A stretch of DNA of 40,669 nucleotides from positions 1 through 40,669 of the forward strand of contig JANXZW010000013.1 of assembly GCA_025355305.1 (NCBI GenBank), read 5' to 3'. This document shows, in pieces, positions 17,179-25,722 of the stretch. Origin of the DNA: Actinomycetes bacterium. Lineage in GTDB: Bacteria; Actinomycetota; Actinomycetes; Nanopelagicales; Nanopelagicaceae. A program made the translations under genes and the position numbers. How positions within the stretch are numbered: the stretch's first letter is position 1; every line of letters begins with the position of its first letter. The notes below the pieces were generated by a model. That model made no database searches, was not told where the DNA came from, and saw only the letters and a list, made by a program, of their open reading frames with translations.

Positions 17179-18252
17179 ATGACAAATCGTCGTTTCGCGG
17201 CAGCAGTTGCAGCAATCTCACTGGTTCTTACTGGTGTAGTTGCAACAACAACTGTTCACGCCGCAGGTCCACAAGTTGGAGTCGTTCTTCCTGACTCCGC
17301 ATCCTCTCCTCGTTGGGTCACAGATGACCAACCTCTACTCGCAAAGGCTTTCAAGGCTGCTGGTGTCACTTATGACATCAAGAATGCCGGCGGAAGCATC
17401 CCTACCTTTACAACAGATGCTCAGGCTCTACTCACAGAGGGTGTCAAGGTTCTCATTCTCGTTAACCTCGATTCACCATCAGCCGCAGCTGTTGAAGCAA
17501 CCGCTAAGAAGCAAGGCGTTGCAACAATCGATTACGATCGCTTAACACTCGGTGGTTCCGCTAACTACTACGTTTCATTCGATAACGTAGGCGTCGGCAA
17601 GCTACAAGGTGCTGGAATCGTTGCCTGCCTTAAGGCACACAAGGTTGCAAAGCCACGCGTCGTCTACCTAAACGGTTCACCAACCGACAACAACGCAACT
17701 CTCTTCAAGCAGGGTTACGCTTCAGTCGTTGGTCCATACCTCAAGTCCACCGGTGGAACAGTTGTTTCAGATAAGTCTGTTGCAGGTTGGGATAACACCC
17801 TCGCTGGAACAATCTTTGAACAACAGCTCACAACAGCAGGCAACAAGCTCGACGCCGTAGTTTCAGCAAATGAAGGCCTGGGCCTCGCAGCTGTCGCCGT
17901 TCTCAAGAAGAACAACCTCAACGGTAAGACTTGCGTATCTGGACAAGATGCTTCTGCAGCTGGTCTTGCAGCAATCTTGACCGGTGATCTCTCAAACACG
18001 GTCTACAAGCCAATCGCCCAAGAGGCTAATGCAGCTGCAGCACTTGCAATCGCATTGGTAAAGGGCAAGAAGCCAAAAACAGCAACTGGTGTGGTAATGG
18101 ACGGGACTCGTCACGTCGCTTCAGTTCTGTTGATACCTACAACAATCACCAAGAAGAACGTTGAAGTAACTGTCACGGACAAGTTCCGTACAGCTGCTGA
18201 TATCTGTGCCGTCGCTGGCGCAGCCGCCTGCGCAGCTAACGGCGTTAAGTAA
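17179..18252 (+). CDS. xylF: Xylose-type ABC transporter substrate-binding protein
   Basis: A 357-residue periplasmic-binding-protein-type 1 (Peripla_BP_4) sugar receptor. A signal peptide covers about 1-28 (MTNRRFAAAV, then a hydrophobic core, ending HAAG). The mature start GPQVGVVLPDSASSPRW and the middle NYYVSFDNVGVGKLQG match XylF-like proteins. It would bind D-xylose or a related pentose outside the membrane. The ATG at 17179 is chosen because the signal peptide starts there; the frame upstream is long but lies across the argS promoter region. Codons are strongly biased to one set, which suggests high expression. A strong terminator follows, separating it from the ATPase and permease. 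Confidence 0.85.
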   Translation: MTNRRFAAAVAAISLVLTGVVATTTVHAAGPQVGVVLPDSASSPRWVTDDQPLLAKAFKAAGVTYDIKNAGGSIPTFTTDAQALLTEGVKVLILVNLDSPSAAAVEATAKKQGVATIDYDRLTLGGSANYYVSFDNVGVGKLQGAGIVACLKAHKVAKPRVVYLNGSPTDNNATLFKQGYASVVGPYLKSTGGTVVSDKSVAGWDNTLAGTIFEQQLTTAGNKLDAVVSANEGLGLAAVAVLKKNNLNGKTCVSGQDASAAGLAAILTGDLSNTVYKPIAQEANAAAALAIALVKGKKPKTATGVVMDGTRHVASVLLIPTTITKKNVEVTVTDKFRTAADICAVAGAAACAANGVK

Positions 18253-18299
18253 GGATTACTCCTCTTAACTAGTTAGTCGCAAAGCGCAATTAGCGTAGA

Positions 18300-18334
18300 A
18301 ACGGGCCAGAGACTCCGTCTTTGGCCCGTTTTTT
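18300..18334 (+). terminator. Strong intrinsic terminator after xylF
   Basis: AACGGGCCA pairs perfectly with TGGCCCGTT across a 13-base loop and is followed by a T-run. It lies between xylF and xylG, so most transcripts would end here and the binding protein would be made in excess. Confidence 0.88.
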
Positions 18335-18405
18335 CTAGTTATAGTGACTCATTAGTAATTGAGAATATTTTAAGTTTCATTCTAATTTCTCTGACAGGAG
18401 TAACA

Positions 18406-19164
18406 ATGAGCGAACCGATTCTCTCGCTGCGTGGCATCAATAAATCTTTCGGCCCGGTGCACGTCCTAAAGAATGTGGACTTCGATGCCTACGCTGGAAA
18501 AGTCACCGCCCTAGTCGGGGATAATGGCGCTGGCAAGAGCACGCTGATCAAATGCATCGCTGGAATTTATACCGCCGAGTCGGGCGAAATCACCTTTGAA
18601 GGTAAGAAGGTTGACATTAATGGACCGCGCGACTCCACAAGTCTCGGAATTGAAGTGGTTTATCAAGATCTCGCGCTCTGCGATAACTTAGACATTGTTC
18701 AGAATATGTTCCTCGGTCGCGAAGAGCGCAGTGGAGTTACCCTCGATGAAACCCATATGGAGTCTCTCGCCGCCAAAACTTTAGATGGCCTCTCAGTGAG
18801 AACCGTTAAGTCGATTCGTCAAACTGTTTCATCTCTCTCTGGTGGACAACGCCAAACGGTAGCTATCGCGCGAGCAGTTCTTTGGAATTCAAAGGTCGTT
18901 ATCTTGGATGAGCCAACGGCGGCGTTAGGCGTTGCACAGACCGAACAAGTTCTGAAGTTGGTGCGTCGACTTGCCGATAATGGGCTTGCGGTTATTTTGA
19001 TCAGCCACAACCTCAACGATGTATTTGAGGTGGCTGATTACATCGCACCTCTCTACCTAGGAACAATGGCCGTGCAAGTAGAAGCCAAGAACGTCAAGGC
19101 AAGTCAGGTTGTTGAACTGATCACCACCGGAAAATCTGAAGGAGTTGTAGGAGTGAGCGCATGA
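18406..19164 (+). CDS. xylG: Sugar ABC transporter ATPase, single-domain (xylose type)
   Basis: A 252-residue ATPase with Walker A GDNGAGKSTLIKC (about 38-50), signature SLSGGQRQTVAIARAV, and Walker B VVILDEPTAALG followed by the switch His in LISHNLNDV. XylG and RbsA of E. coli are double-length with two such domains; this one has only a single domain, so it would work as a homodimer like FrcA. It overlaps the permease by 4 bases (ATGA), and AGGAG sits before its ATG. Confidence 0.85.
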   Translation: MSEPILSLRGINKSFGPVHVLKNVDFDAYAGKVTALVGDNGAGKSTLIKCIAGIYTAESGEITFEGKKVDINGPRDSTSLGIEVVYQDLALCDNLDIVQNMFLGREERSGVTLDETHMESLAAKTLDGLSVRTVKSIRQTVSSLSGGQRQTVAIARAVLWNSKVVILDEPTAALGVAQTEQVLKLVRRLADNGLAVILISHNLNDVFEVADYIAPLYLGTMAVQVEAKNVKASQVVELITTGKSEGVVGVSA

Positions 19165-20393
19165 GTGTAAATACCGATAATCTCGCCGCAGCAGAAGAGG
19201 CAACTCTCAAAACGGCCGTCACGGATTACATCGCCAAGGTTAAATCTGGAGATATCGGCGCCCTGCCCGCCTTCCTAGGTCTGATTACTCTTGGACTCGT
19301 CTTCACCTTCTCCTCCCAATTCTTCTTGACAGCTCGAAACATCGCCAACCTAATAACTCAGTCAACGCCGGTAATGGTGATTGCCATGGGACTGGTCTTC
19401 GTGCTGCTATTGGGCGAGATCGATCTCTCTGCCGGATTCGCATCAGGTGTCTGCGGAGCGACGATGGTGCTGCTGATTAATGATCATAAATTCCCTTGGT
19501 ATGCCGCTCTTCTTGTGAGCATCATCGTGGGAGTCGCCCTCGGTTGGTTTATGGGAACGCTGGTCGCACGACTGCGAATCCCCTCCTTCGTTGTGACGCT
19601 CTCCACCTTCTTGGCCTTCCAGGGAATCCTGCTTTTGATGGCCGGCAATGGTGGAACGATCTTGCTACAAGATCGCTTCATCATCGCCGTCGAGAATAAC
19701 AACCTGACCCCGGCTGTCAGTTGGATCTTCTCCATAGTCGGCCTAACGATTTACATAGGTTTGGGATTAAACCGAATCTTGCATCGTCGTCGAAAGAATT
19801 TGAAGTCCGAACCTTTCAATGTCTGGCTACTGAAGAATGGAGCCTTGGTGATGATTGGCCTGGGCCTCACCTATGTTCTCAATCTGCAACGCGGAAATCC
19901 ACCAAATAGCAGCATCAAAGGCATCCCGATCGTGGTGCCCGTCCTACTAGCGCTATTAGTTGCGGGAACATTTCTCCTTAACCGCACCATCTTCGGTCGC
20001 CATCTGTATGCGGTCGGTGGCAATGCCGAAGCTGCGCGTCGCTCCGGTATCAACGTACGTCGTGTCCGAACAATTGCCTTCATGATCTGTTCAGGCCTGG
20101 CAGCGGTCGCTGGAATGCTCTTCTCTTCGATCTCTAATTCGATCTCGCCAACGACTGGTGGTGGAACAACTCTGCTCTATGCAGTGGGCGCCGCGGTAAT
20201 TGGTGGAACCTCACTATTCGGAGGCAAGGGAAAGTTGCGCGATGCCATTCTTGGCGGCCTTGTAGTTGCTGTGATTAACAACGGAATGGGCCTCCTCGGT
20301 TTCAGTCCAGGAACGCAATACCTTGTTACTGGAGGCGTTCTTCTCGTCTCCGCGTCGGTGGATGCGCTCTCTCGCAAGGGCGCCAACGCCTAA
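19161..20393 (+). CDS. xylH: Sugar ABC transporter permease (xylose type)
   Basis: A 410-residue membrane protein of the BPD_transp_2 family with about ten hydrophobic segments. The segment GEIDLSAGFASGV (about 89-101) and the late GGTSLFGGKGKLRDAILGGL are family hallmarks of XylH/RbsC. The length and an extra polar loop around 205-225 fit XylH rather than the shorter RbsC. It forms the sugar channel with the single-domain ATPase. Coupled to xylG by an ATGA overlap. Confidence 0.86.
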   Translation: MSVNTDNLAAAEEATLKTAVTDYIAKVKSGDIGALPAFLGLITLGLVFTFSSQFFLTARNIANLITQSTPVMVIAMGLVFVLLLGEIDLSAGFASGVCGATMVLLINDHKFPWYAALLVSIIVGVALGWFMGTLVARLRIPSFVVTLSTFLAFQGILLLMAGNGGTILLQDRFIIAVENNNLTPAVSWIFSIVGLTIYIGLGLNRILHRRRKNLKSEPFNVWLLKNGALVMIGLGLTYVLNLQRGNPPNSSIKGIPIVVPVLLALLVAGTFLLNRTIFGRHLYAVGGNAEAARRSGINVRRVRTIAFMICSGLAAVAGMLFSSISNSISPTTGGGTTLLYAVGAAVIGGTSLFGGKGKLRDAILGGLVVAVINNGMGLLGFSPGTQYLVTGGVLLVSASVDALSRKGANA

Positions 20394-20410
20394 TCCGCTA
20401 TCTTAAAATC

Positions 20411-20443
20411 AAAAAAGGCGCCCCTTCACGGAGCGCCTTTTTT
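20411..20443. terminator. Two-way terminator between xylH and xylA
   Basis: AAAAAAGGCGC and GCGCCTTTTTT flank an 11-base loop. The A-run and T-run give U-tracts on both strands, so it would terminate xylH from the left and xylA from the right. Confidence 0.92.
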
Positions 20444-20465
20444 ACTCTCTCTATACGTTGGAGAG

Positions 20466-21620
20466 TTACTTCACACCCATCAGATGTTCAATCGCAAGTT
20501 GATCGATCTTCTCGTAGCCATATCCACGAGCACCAGCCAGCTCAACATCAAATGACTCATCCCCTAGATCGCGCCAACTTTCACCTGCTGCTAAGGATGG
20601 CAATTCAAGTTGATCGATTCGCGACTCCTTCATTGCGTCAATAACTCTAGGGTCATTGCGAAAGGCGAGCGCGCGTTCCTTCAAAACTAGGTAGGTTCGC
20701 ATATTGGCACTTGCAGACTCCCAGACACCTGCGTCATCCTCGGTGCGAGCGGGTTTGTAATCGAAGTGCTTTGGACCCTGGTAGTTGTAACGCTCAAGAA
20801 GGTCAACCAAGAAGAAGGCCGACTTAAGATCACCGTGACCAAAGACAAGATCCTGATCGTACTTAGGACCGTGCTGGCCGTTTAGATCGATATGGAAGAG
20901 CTTGCCCTGCCAGAGCGCTTGCGCGATTCCGTGTACGAAATTGAGTCCTGCCATCTGCTCGTGGCCGACTTCAGGATTCACACCGACCATCTCTGGATTG
21001 TCGAGTGTGCTAATGAAGGCGAGAGCATGGCCGATTGTTGGCAAGAAGATATCGCCACGAGGTTCATTTGGCTTGGGCTCGATCGCAAACTTGATCTCGT
21101 AACCCTTATCTTTTACGTAAGAACCCAGGATGTTGAAACCCTCGCGGTAGCGCTCGAGGGCGACATAGGCATCCTTCGCGCCATCAGATTCTGCGCCTTC
21201 ACGACCACCCCAGCAGACGTAGATCTGTGCGCCTAGCTCAGCGGCAAGGTCGATATTGCGCATAGCCTTGCGCAAAGCGAAGCGACGAATGTCGCGATCA
21301 TTGGATGTAAGCGCGCCATCCTTAAATACCGGGTGGCTAAAGAGGTTTGTAGTCGCCATTGGGACCTTCATTCCGGTCTCTTCTAACGCCTTCTTAAAAC
21401 GATGGATATGACCGTTGCGCGCCGCTTCATCGCTACCAAAGGGGATCAGATCATCGTCGTGAAAGGTCACGCCATAAGCGCCGCGCTCGGCTAACTCGTG
21501 GACGGAGCGGACAGGATCGAGGGGTGCGCGGGTAGCATCTCCAAAAGGATCGCGGGCCTGCCAACCAACGGTCCAAAGACCAAAGGTGAACTTATCGGCA
21601 GGGCTGGGGGTGAAAGACAT
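20466..21620 (-). CDS. xylA: Xylose isomerase
   Basis: A 384-residue class I isomerase converting D-xylose to D-xylulose. By direct count the residues that matter fall at the same numbers as in the Streptomyces enzyme: H54 and D57 (FHDDD), E181 and K183 ([10 protein letters not shown]), E217 and H220 (NPEVGHEQ), D245, D255 and D257 ([15 protein letters not shown]), and D287 (HFDYKP). Both metal sites are therefore complete. The ribosome site is AAAGGAG. It faces the xylFGH genes across a shared terminator; no xylulokinase gene is in the window. A dense repeat region lies upstream (21674-21733). Confidence 0.97.
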   Translation of the reverse strand: MSFTPSPADKFTFGLWTVGWQARDPFGDATRAPLDPVRSVHELAERGAYGVTFHDDDLIPFGSDEAARNGHIHRFKKALEETGMKVPMATTNLFSHPVFKDGALTSNDRDIRRFALRKAMRNIDLAAELGAQIYVCWGGREGAESDGAKDAYVALERYREGFNILGSYVKDKGYEIKFAIEPKPNEPRGDIFLPTIGHALAFISTLDNPEMVGVNPEVGHEQMAGLNFVHGIAQALWQGKLFHIDLNGQHGPKYDQDLVFGHGDLKSAFFLVDLLERYNYQGPKHFDYKPARTEDDAGVWESASANMRTYLVLKERALAFRNDPRVIDAMKESRIDQLELPSLAAGESWRDLGDESFDVELAGARGYGYEKIDQLAIEHLMGVK

Positions 21621-21673
21621 CTTTTACTACTCCTTTGTAACATGATCACGACTCTTGTCGGGACGATTTCAGT

Positions 21674-21733
21674 AACTGGAACAACAGAATTTTGTTCCAG
21701 TTTTGTTCTAGTTTTGTTCTAGTTTTGAGATAG
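21674..21733 (-). promoter_or_regulatory. Phased repeats and long inverted repeat upstream of xylA
   Basis: AACTGGAACAA (21674-21684) and TTGTTCCAGTT (21692-21702) form a perfect 11-bp inverted repeat with a 7-base spacer. Overlapping its right arm are four head-to-tail 11-bp units: TTTTGTTCCAG, TTTTGTTCTAG twice, and a diverged TTTTGAGATAG (21690-21733). The 11-bp period puts every unit on the same face of the helix. This is most simply a cooperative operator for xylA. The last unit also overlaps the -35 of the tRNA-Leu promoter. Confidence 0.65.
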
Positions 21734-21753
21734 CCCTAACCTACCCGTACCCT
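21725..21753 (+). promoter_or_regulatory. Promoter of tRNA-Leu
   Basis: TTGAGA (21725-21730) and TACCCT (21748-21753) are separated by exactly 17 bases and lie 20 bases before the tRNA. This is a good vegetative promoter match. Confidence 0.6.
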
Positions 21754-21773
21754 TACCGCTTATCTACCCTCCA

Positions 21774-21854
21774 GCGGGAGTGGTGAAATGGCAGACACGC
21801 AGGTCTTAGGAACCTGTGTCTTCGGACGTGCGGGTTCAAGTCCCGCCTCCCGCA
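21774..21854 (+). tRNA. tRNA-Leu (anticodon UAG)
   Basis: A complete class II cloverleaf of 81 bases. The acceptor GCGGGAG pairs with CTCCCGC, the discriminator is A as expected for Leu, the anticodon stem CAGGT/ACCTG encloses the loop CTTAGGA, a long variable arm follows, and the T-loop is TTCAAGT. CCA is not encoded. It reads CUA and other CUN codons. Confidence 0.95.
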
Positions 21855-22002
21855 CTCGAATTTCCACCACTTACATCTCTCGGCCATCTTCCAGCCACTT
21901 TACGGGTGTAGCCTCTTTAGGCAAGGATGTCGCTGCGAAAAGTCGCCCGTTGTGATCGCGTAAAGTGAGAGCACAGAATGTGAAGGACGGAAGGACCCCC
22001 AG

Positions 22003-22923
22003 ATGGCTGAGAAGAATTTTCTCTCGTGGCTTGGTTTTAAGGATGAGGAGAACGGCGCTGCTCAGATGAATTCCGGAAGAGGTAGCACCCCTTCTGCCCC
22101 TACAGCCAAAAACAACCCCTCAGCTACCGGCAACTCAAGTACCTTTGAACGGATCCGGGAGTTAGAAGCAGAACTCGCCGATCTGCGCGCGCGCCGCGAT
22201 ATCACCAGCCTCACCGAGGAAGAGTTCGAAATTTTGGCGACAGAGACCGCAACCTCACTCATCAAGACTGCACAAGCTCGTGAAGCTCGCGCAGTTGCAG
22301 CAGCGCAGCGGGCTCTTTCAGAGGCGCAGCAACTTGCGAAACAGGTCACCGACACAGCAGAGAGCAAGGCTCGTACCGTTCTCCAAGCCGCCGAAGGTCG
22401 CGGTCGCAAATACATTGATAGCGCTGAGTTTGAAGCGAAAGAAGCGCTTGCAAAGGCGACCAAGGCCGTCCAAGAGTTACTCGATTCCAAACAGCGTGAA
22501 GCGAACACAATCACCTCATCGGCTAAGCGAGAGGCAGATCGCGTGATTGCTGAGGCTACTTCCGACATCGCAAACTTCAAGAACTGGCTGAGCGGCGCAC
22601 TCGAAGAATCCGAGCGCCTGCAGAAGATTCAACAGCAAGCGATGCTTACCGCAGAGGAGGGTATCCGTCAGGCGCGCAGCCGGCTTTCCACCGCCTTCGA
22701 GCGGCTATCCACTTTGGGAGGCGCGGTAGCTGGTGCTCTCGATGAGAGCAACCGCCCCAAGGAGAAGGAGTTCACGCGAGGAACAGCTCCAGCTCCCGAA
22801 AAAAATGAACCTTTGGGCAAACGCGAGGCAACTCCTGCGACAACTCGCCCTTACGTGCGTGCGGCAGCAAAGCCAGCGGCAGCATCCCGCAAGAGTGTTG
22901 GAAGACCGCCTAAGCGTAAGTAA
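22003..22923 (+). CDS. DivIVA-like coiled-coil protein with basic tail
   Basis: A 306-residue protein. After a short start (MAEKNFLSWLGF) and a Ser/Ala/Pro linker, a long Ala/Glu/Lys coiled coil runs from about 46 to 245, with repeated ATETATSLIK- and KREADRVIAEA-type heptads as in DivIVA/Wag31-related proteins. The C-terminal 60 residues are disordered and basic and end in GRPPKRK, which resembles an AT-hook core. A role at the cell pole or in cell-wall growth is plausible from the coiled coil; the typical DivIVA N-terminal lipid-binding pair is not clear, so I stop at 'like'. GGAAGG precedes the ATG. The stop overlaps the acyltransferase start by one base. Confidence 0.6.
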   Translation: MAEKNFLSWLGFKDEENGAAQMNSGRGSTPSAPTAKNNPSATGNSSTFERIRELEAELADLRARRDITSLTEEEFEILATETATSLIKTAQAREARAVAAAQRALSEAQQLAKQVTDTAESKARTVLQAAEGRGRKYIDSAEFEAKEALAKATKAVQELLDSKQREANTITSSAKREADRVIAEATSDIANFKNWLSGALEESERLQKIQQQAMLTAEEGIRQARSRLSTAFERLSTLGGAVAGALDESNRPKEKEFTRGTAPAPEKNEPLGKREATPATTRPYVRAAAKPAAASRKSVGRPPKRK

Positions 22924-24758
22924 TGGCGGTTAAACCCTCCCGCTATATAGCCCCAATTGATGGGTTAAGAGCCTTAGCCGTAAGCGCGGTGATTCTTTAC
23001 CACTTGGGATTCACGTGGATCCCAGGTGGGTTTTTAGGTGTCGATCTCTTCTTTGTAATCAGCGGCTATGTCATTACTCGAATGATGCTTGATTCGATTA
23101 TAAGCAAGAGCGCACTTGATCTGCGCGAATTTTATTGGGCGCGTGCCAGACGGTTATTGCCCTCGCTGATTTTTATGTTGACGGGAACTACTTTTATCAT
23201 CGCAGTCTGGAAACCAGATACGATCCACCGCTTCCTCAGCGATCTTCCCTACGTGCTAAGCGGAACTGAGAATTGGCGGCTTGTCGCAGTACATCAGGAT
23301 TATTTCCAAGCAATTGGAAGACCACCACTCTTGCAGCACACCTGGTCTCTAGCGGTAGAAGTGCAGTTCTATATCTTGTGGCCGCTGATTCTCCTCGGGA
23401 TTCTCCGTTATCTTGGCGAGAAGATGGTTGCACGAGCCGCGCTCGTGATTGCCTTCATCTCTGGACTAGCTCTCTTTATCTATTCGCTTCGGGTTGACTC
23501 CATGTCAACAAATCAGATTAGCCACATCTATTTTGGTACCGACACACATAGCCTGGGACTCTTTATCGGTGCAGCGCTTGCAGTGAGTTGGGTGCCTGCA
23601 AACCTAAGCAATCAGATCTCTCAACGGGCACAAGATTTCGTTGATGGAATTGGAGTAGTTGGCCTCTTAGGTTTGCTCTCGGTCTTCTTCTTTATCGATG
23701 AGTCGAATCCTGCGCTCTACCGCATCGCATTTCCCCTTGCAGCTTTATTTGGGGCGGCCACAATCACCTCGTTAGTGCATCCCGCATCTAGGTTCGCACC
23801 GCTATTGAGCACGAAGCCCATCCTCTGGATTGGCCAGCGCTCCTACGGAATCTACTTGTGGCACTGGGTGGTCTTTCAAGTAACAAGGCCCAATGTTGAC
23901 TTAGCAGGTGCAGATTGGGCTATCAATTGTGCGCGAATTTTGATTGTCCTTGCGCTCGCCGACATCTCCCTACGCTGGATTGAGATACCCATCCGTCGTG
24001 GCCAACTCTCAAATTGGATCCGTGGAATGAAGTACCGCAGTAAAGCGCAGCAACGAGTGCAGAAGAGCTGGGTACTCATCGCTCTTTTTACGCTCTTGGC
24101 ATCAACCACGAGCGCCTGCTTTGCTGCGCTCCGACTGGATTCCAACAACTTGAGGACTCTCAGTTCTCCTACTGCCAGCTTTAGCCACTCACCCGTGCAA
24201 CCGCTTCTCAAGGCGCCTAGTCAAACTCCTCCGACCACACCGCGCGAGTCAACCCTTGCAACTCCAATTTCAACCCCAATGGCAACTCCCAACGCCGCAC
24301 CTGGTCTGTGGGTCACTGGAGACTCCATCATTTTGGGTATTAGAGAGAAATTGGAGACACATTTTCCAATCACACTCATCAACGCTCGCGTGGGACGACA
24401 AATTGGGGAGTTGATTCAGGTGGTGGAACATGATCGCGCCGGACTAGCGAGTTCTGCCGTCATCTTTGATCTGGGAAACAACAACCGCTTAGCAGAGAGC
24501 GACGTGCGCACCCTCTTTGGTCTCTTAAAAAATCAACCTAAAATGATTGTCGTAGATAGCGCAGTGCCGCGGTCATGGCGAGATGAGAACAATCAAATAA
24601 TTCGCAAAGTGACTAATGATTTCCCGCAGGCCCACCTAGTTGATTGGGCGACGCTCTCGCTTGGACATCCGGAGTACTTTGGACCAGATGGAGTACACCT
24701 CAGCGCCGCCGGTAGCAGTATTTATGTCGGCGCCATCCTTGAGGCACTTCAGCTGTAG
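22923..24758 (+). CDS. OafA-type membrane acyltransferase with SGNH domain
   Basis: A 611-residue protein. The N-terminal acyltransferase-3 domain (about 1-380) has some ten membrane segments, the RALAVSAVILYHLGF opening with the catalytic-type His, and the conserved block HTWSLAVEVQFYILWP. A Pro/Thr/Ser-rich linker leads to a C-terminal SGNH-hydrolase-like domain with GDSI (near 463) and the closing DGVHLSAAG (Asp/His pair). Such proteins O-acetylate cell-surface glycans or peptidoglycan. It is translationally coupled to the coiled-coil gene (TAATG), which fits a joint role at the envelope. Confidence 0.85.
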   Translation: MAVKPSRYIAPIDGLRALAVSAVILYHLGFTWIPGGFLGVDLFFVISGYVITRMMLDSIISKSALDLREFYWARARRLLPSLIFMLTGTTFIIAVWKPDTIHRFLSDLPYVLSGTENWRLVAVHQDYFQAIGRPPLLQHTWSLAVEVQFYILWPLILLGILRYLGEKMVARAALVIAFISGLALFIYSLRVDSMSTNQISHIYFGTDTHSLGLFIGAALAVSWVPANLSNQISQRAQDFVDGIGVVGLLGLLSVFFFIDESNPALYRIAFPLAALFGAATITSLVHPASRFAPLLSTKPILWIGQRSYGIYLWHWVVFQVTRPNVDLAGADWAINCARILIVLALADISLRWIEIPIRRGQLSNWIRGMKYRSKAQQRVQKSWVLIALFTLLASTTSACFAALRLDSNNLRTLSSPTASFSHSPVQPLLKAPSQTPPTTPRESTLATPISTPMATPNAAPGLWVTGDSIILGIREKLETHFPITLINARVGRQIGELIQVVEHDRAGLASSAVIFDLGNNNRLAESDVRTLFGLLKNQPKMIVVDSAVPRSWRDENNQIIRKVTNDFPQAHLVDWATLSLGHPEYFGPDGVHLSAAGSSIYVGAILEALQL

Positions 24759-24767
24759 CGCGTTGAC

Positions 24768-25610
24768 TTATGCGTACTGGCCAGGCAGTCCAAAGACCCG
24801 ACCAGAAACTTTTGTACCATCTGAGTAGACCGCTGAGATCTTAAAGGAGGTCCAACCGTTCGGCGCAGTCTCTGTGACGTTGAGTGAGAGTTGAGTCGCT
24901 GGAACCGTGGCAACTAACTTGAATGCCCCGCCACTGGATGATGCTTCAACGTTGTAGGTAGTCAATCCGCTTGCTCCAGGTGCAGGTTTCCAGAAGATTG
25001 CAGCGCCCGTCGCTGTGTAGTGAGCAACAATTCCAATCGGAGCGGGATTTGAGGCGGTGGTGGTAGGGGTCGCAGTATCGGTTGGAGTAGTTGAAGTAGC
25101 AGGTGTTGAGGCTACAGCTGCTGGCGATGAGGTATCGGTCGCTGTCATAGCTGGAGTCTCTGAGGCGGTGGCAGCAGGAGTTGCCGCGGAGTCAGGAGTT
25201 GTTACCTTGTGATTACGCGCGACGACTAGTCCTGCAATAGCTATGACTCCAATAACGACCCAAAGGACAACTCGTGAAGAGGACTTAGGCGCGGGCGAGA
25301 CAACCAGGGGTGTGGCTGGGGCGAGGATTGGATCTGGAGTTGAATCAAATTGAAGTGGGATTGCGGAGCTGATGGTTACAGGTGCAGGTGTAACTATGGC
25401 AGGAGCGAAGAGCGGACTCTCTAGAGCCACAGCTTTCTTGACTGGAGCCTTCTTGACTGGAGCTTTCTTAGCCACAGCTTTCTTGACTGCAGCCTTCTTG
25501 ACTGGGGACTTCTTAGCCACAGCTTTTTTGACCACAGTTTTCTTAGCCACAGCTTTTTTGACCACAGCTTTTTTAACAGGGGACTTCTTAGCGGTCTTCT
25601 TGACTGCCAC
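24768..25610 (-). CDS. Membrane protein with histone-H1-like lysine-repeat tail and FnIII-like domain
   Basis: A 280-residue protein with three clear parts. Residues 1-60 are KKA/KKS/KKT repeats (units like VAKKAPVKKA) that resemble the tail of histone H1 or of HU-like bacterial nucleoid proteins. A Pro-rich linker leads to one membrane segment (about 113-131, VVLWVVIGVIAIAGLVV). The rest is a Thr/Ala/Pro-rich stalk (135-190) and a beta-rich domain (190-275, with FWKPAPGASGLTTYNVEAS) like fibronectin type III. With the positive end inside, the tail would be cytoplasmic and the FnIII part outside. It could tether DNA, RNA or other acidic partners to the membrane; that is inference. GTG start with AGGAG upstream; a GCCCTG/CAGGGC hairpin sits in the leader. 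Confidence 0.75.
   Translation of the reverse strand: MAVKKTAKKSPVKKAVVKKAVAKKTVVKKAVAKKSPVKKAAVKKAVAKKAPVKKAPVKKAVALESPLFAPAIVTPAPVTISSAIPLQFDSTPDPILAPATPLVVSPAPKSSSRVVLWVVIGVIAIAGLVVARNHKVTTPDSAATPAATASETPAMTATDTSSPAAVASTPATSTTPTDTATPTTTASNPAPIGIVAHYTATGAAIFWKPAPGASGLTTYNVEASSSGGAFKLVATVPATQLSLNVTETAPNGWTSFKISAVYSDGTKVSGRVFGLPGQYA
25431..25600 (-). repeat. Degenerate repeats coding for the KKA tail
   Basis: Near-identical short units such as GCCACAGCTTT and TCTTGACTG alternate on the plus strand and encode the lysine-alanine repeats. They are in frame, so copy-number changes would leave the protein readable. Confidence 0.8.
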
Positions 25611-25722
25611 GGCGACTCCTCATGTAAATTTATGGAGCCCTGCGATCAGGGCGCTTGTACTGAGAAGAAAATCGTACCTTAGTTAATTTGATCTTATCGG
25701 TACTCCACGCATGAAAATAGCG

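Noticed and set aside
21690-21733. The 11-bp repeats as a CRISPR array or iteron origin
   Set aside because: There are no spacers and no replication gene; position over the xylA leader favours an operator.
25372-25686. Plus-strand frame with TGAFLTGAFLATAFL repeats, looking like a membrane protein
   Set aside because: It is antisense to the KKA repeats of the minus-strand gene, which has a start codon, ribosome site and domain structure.
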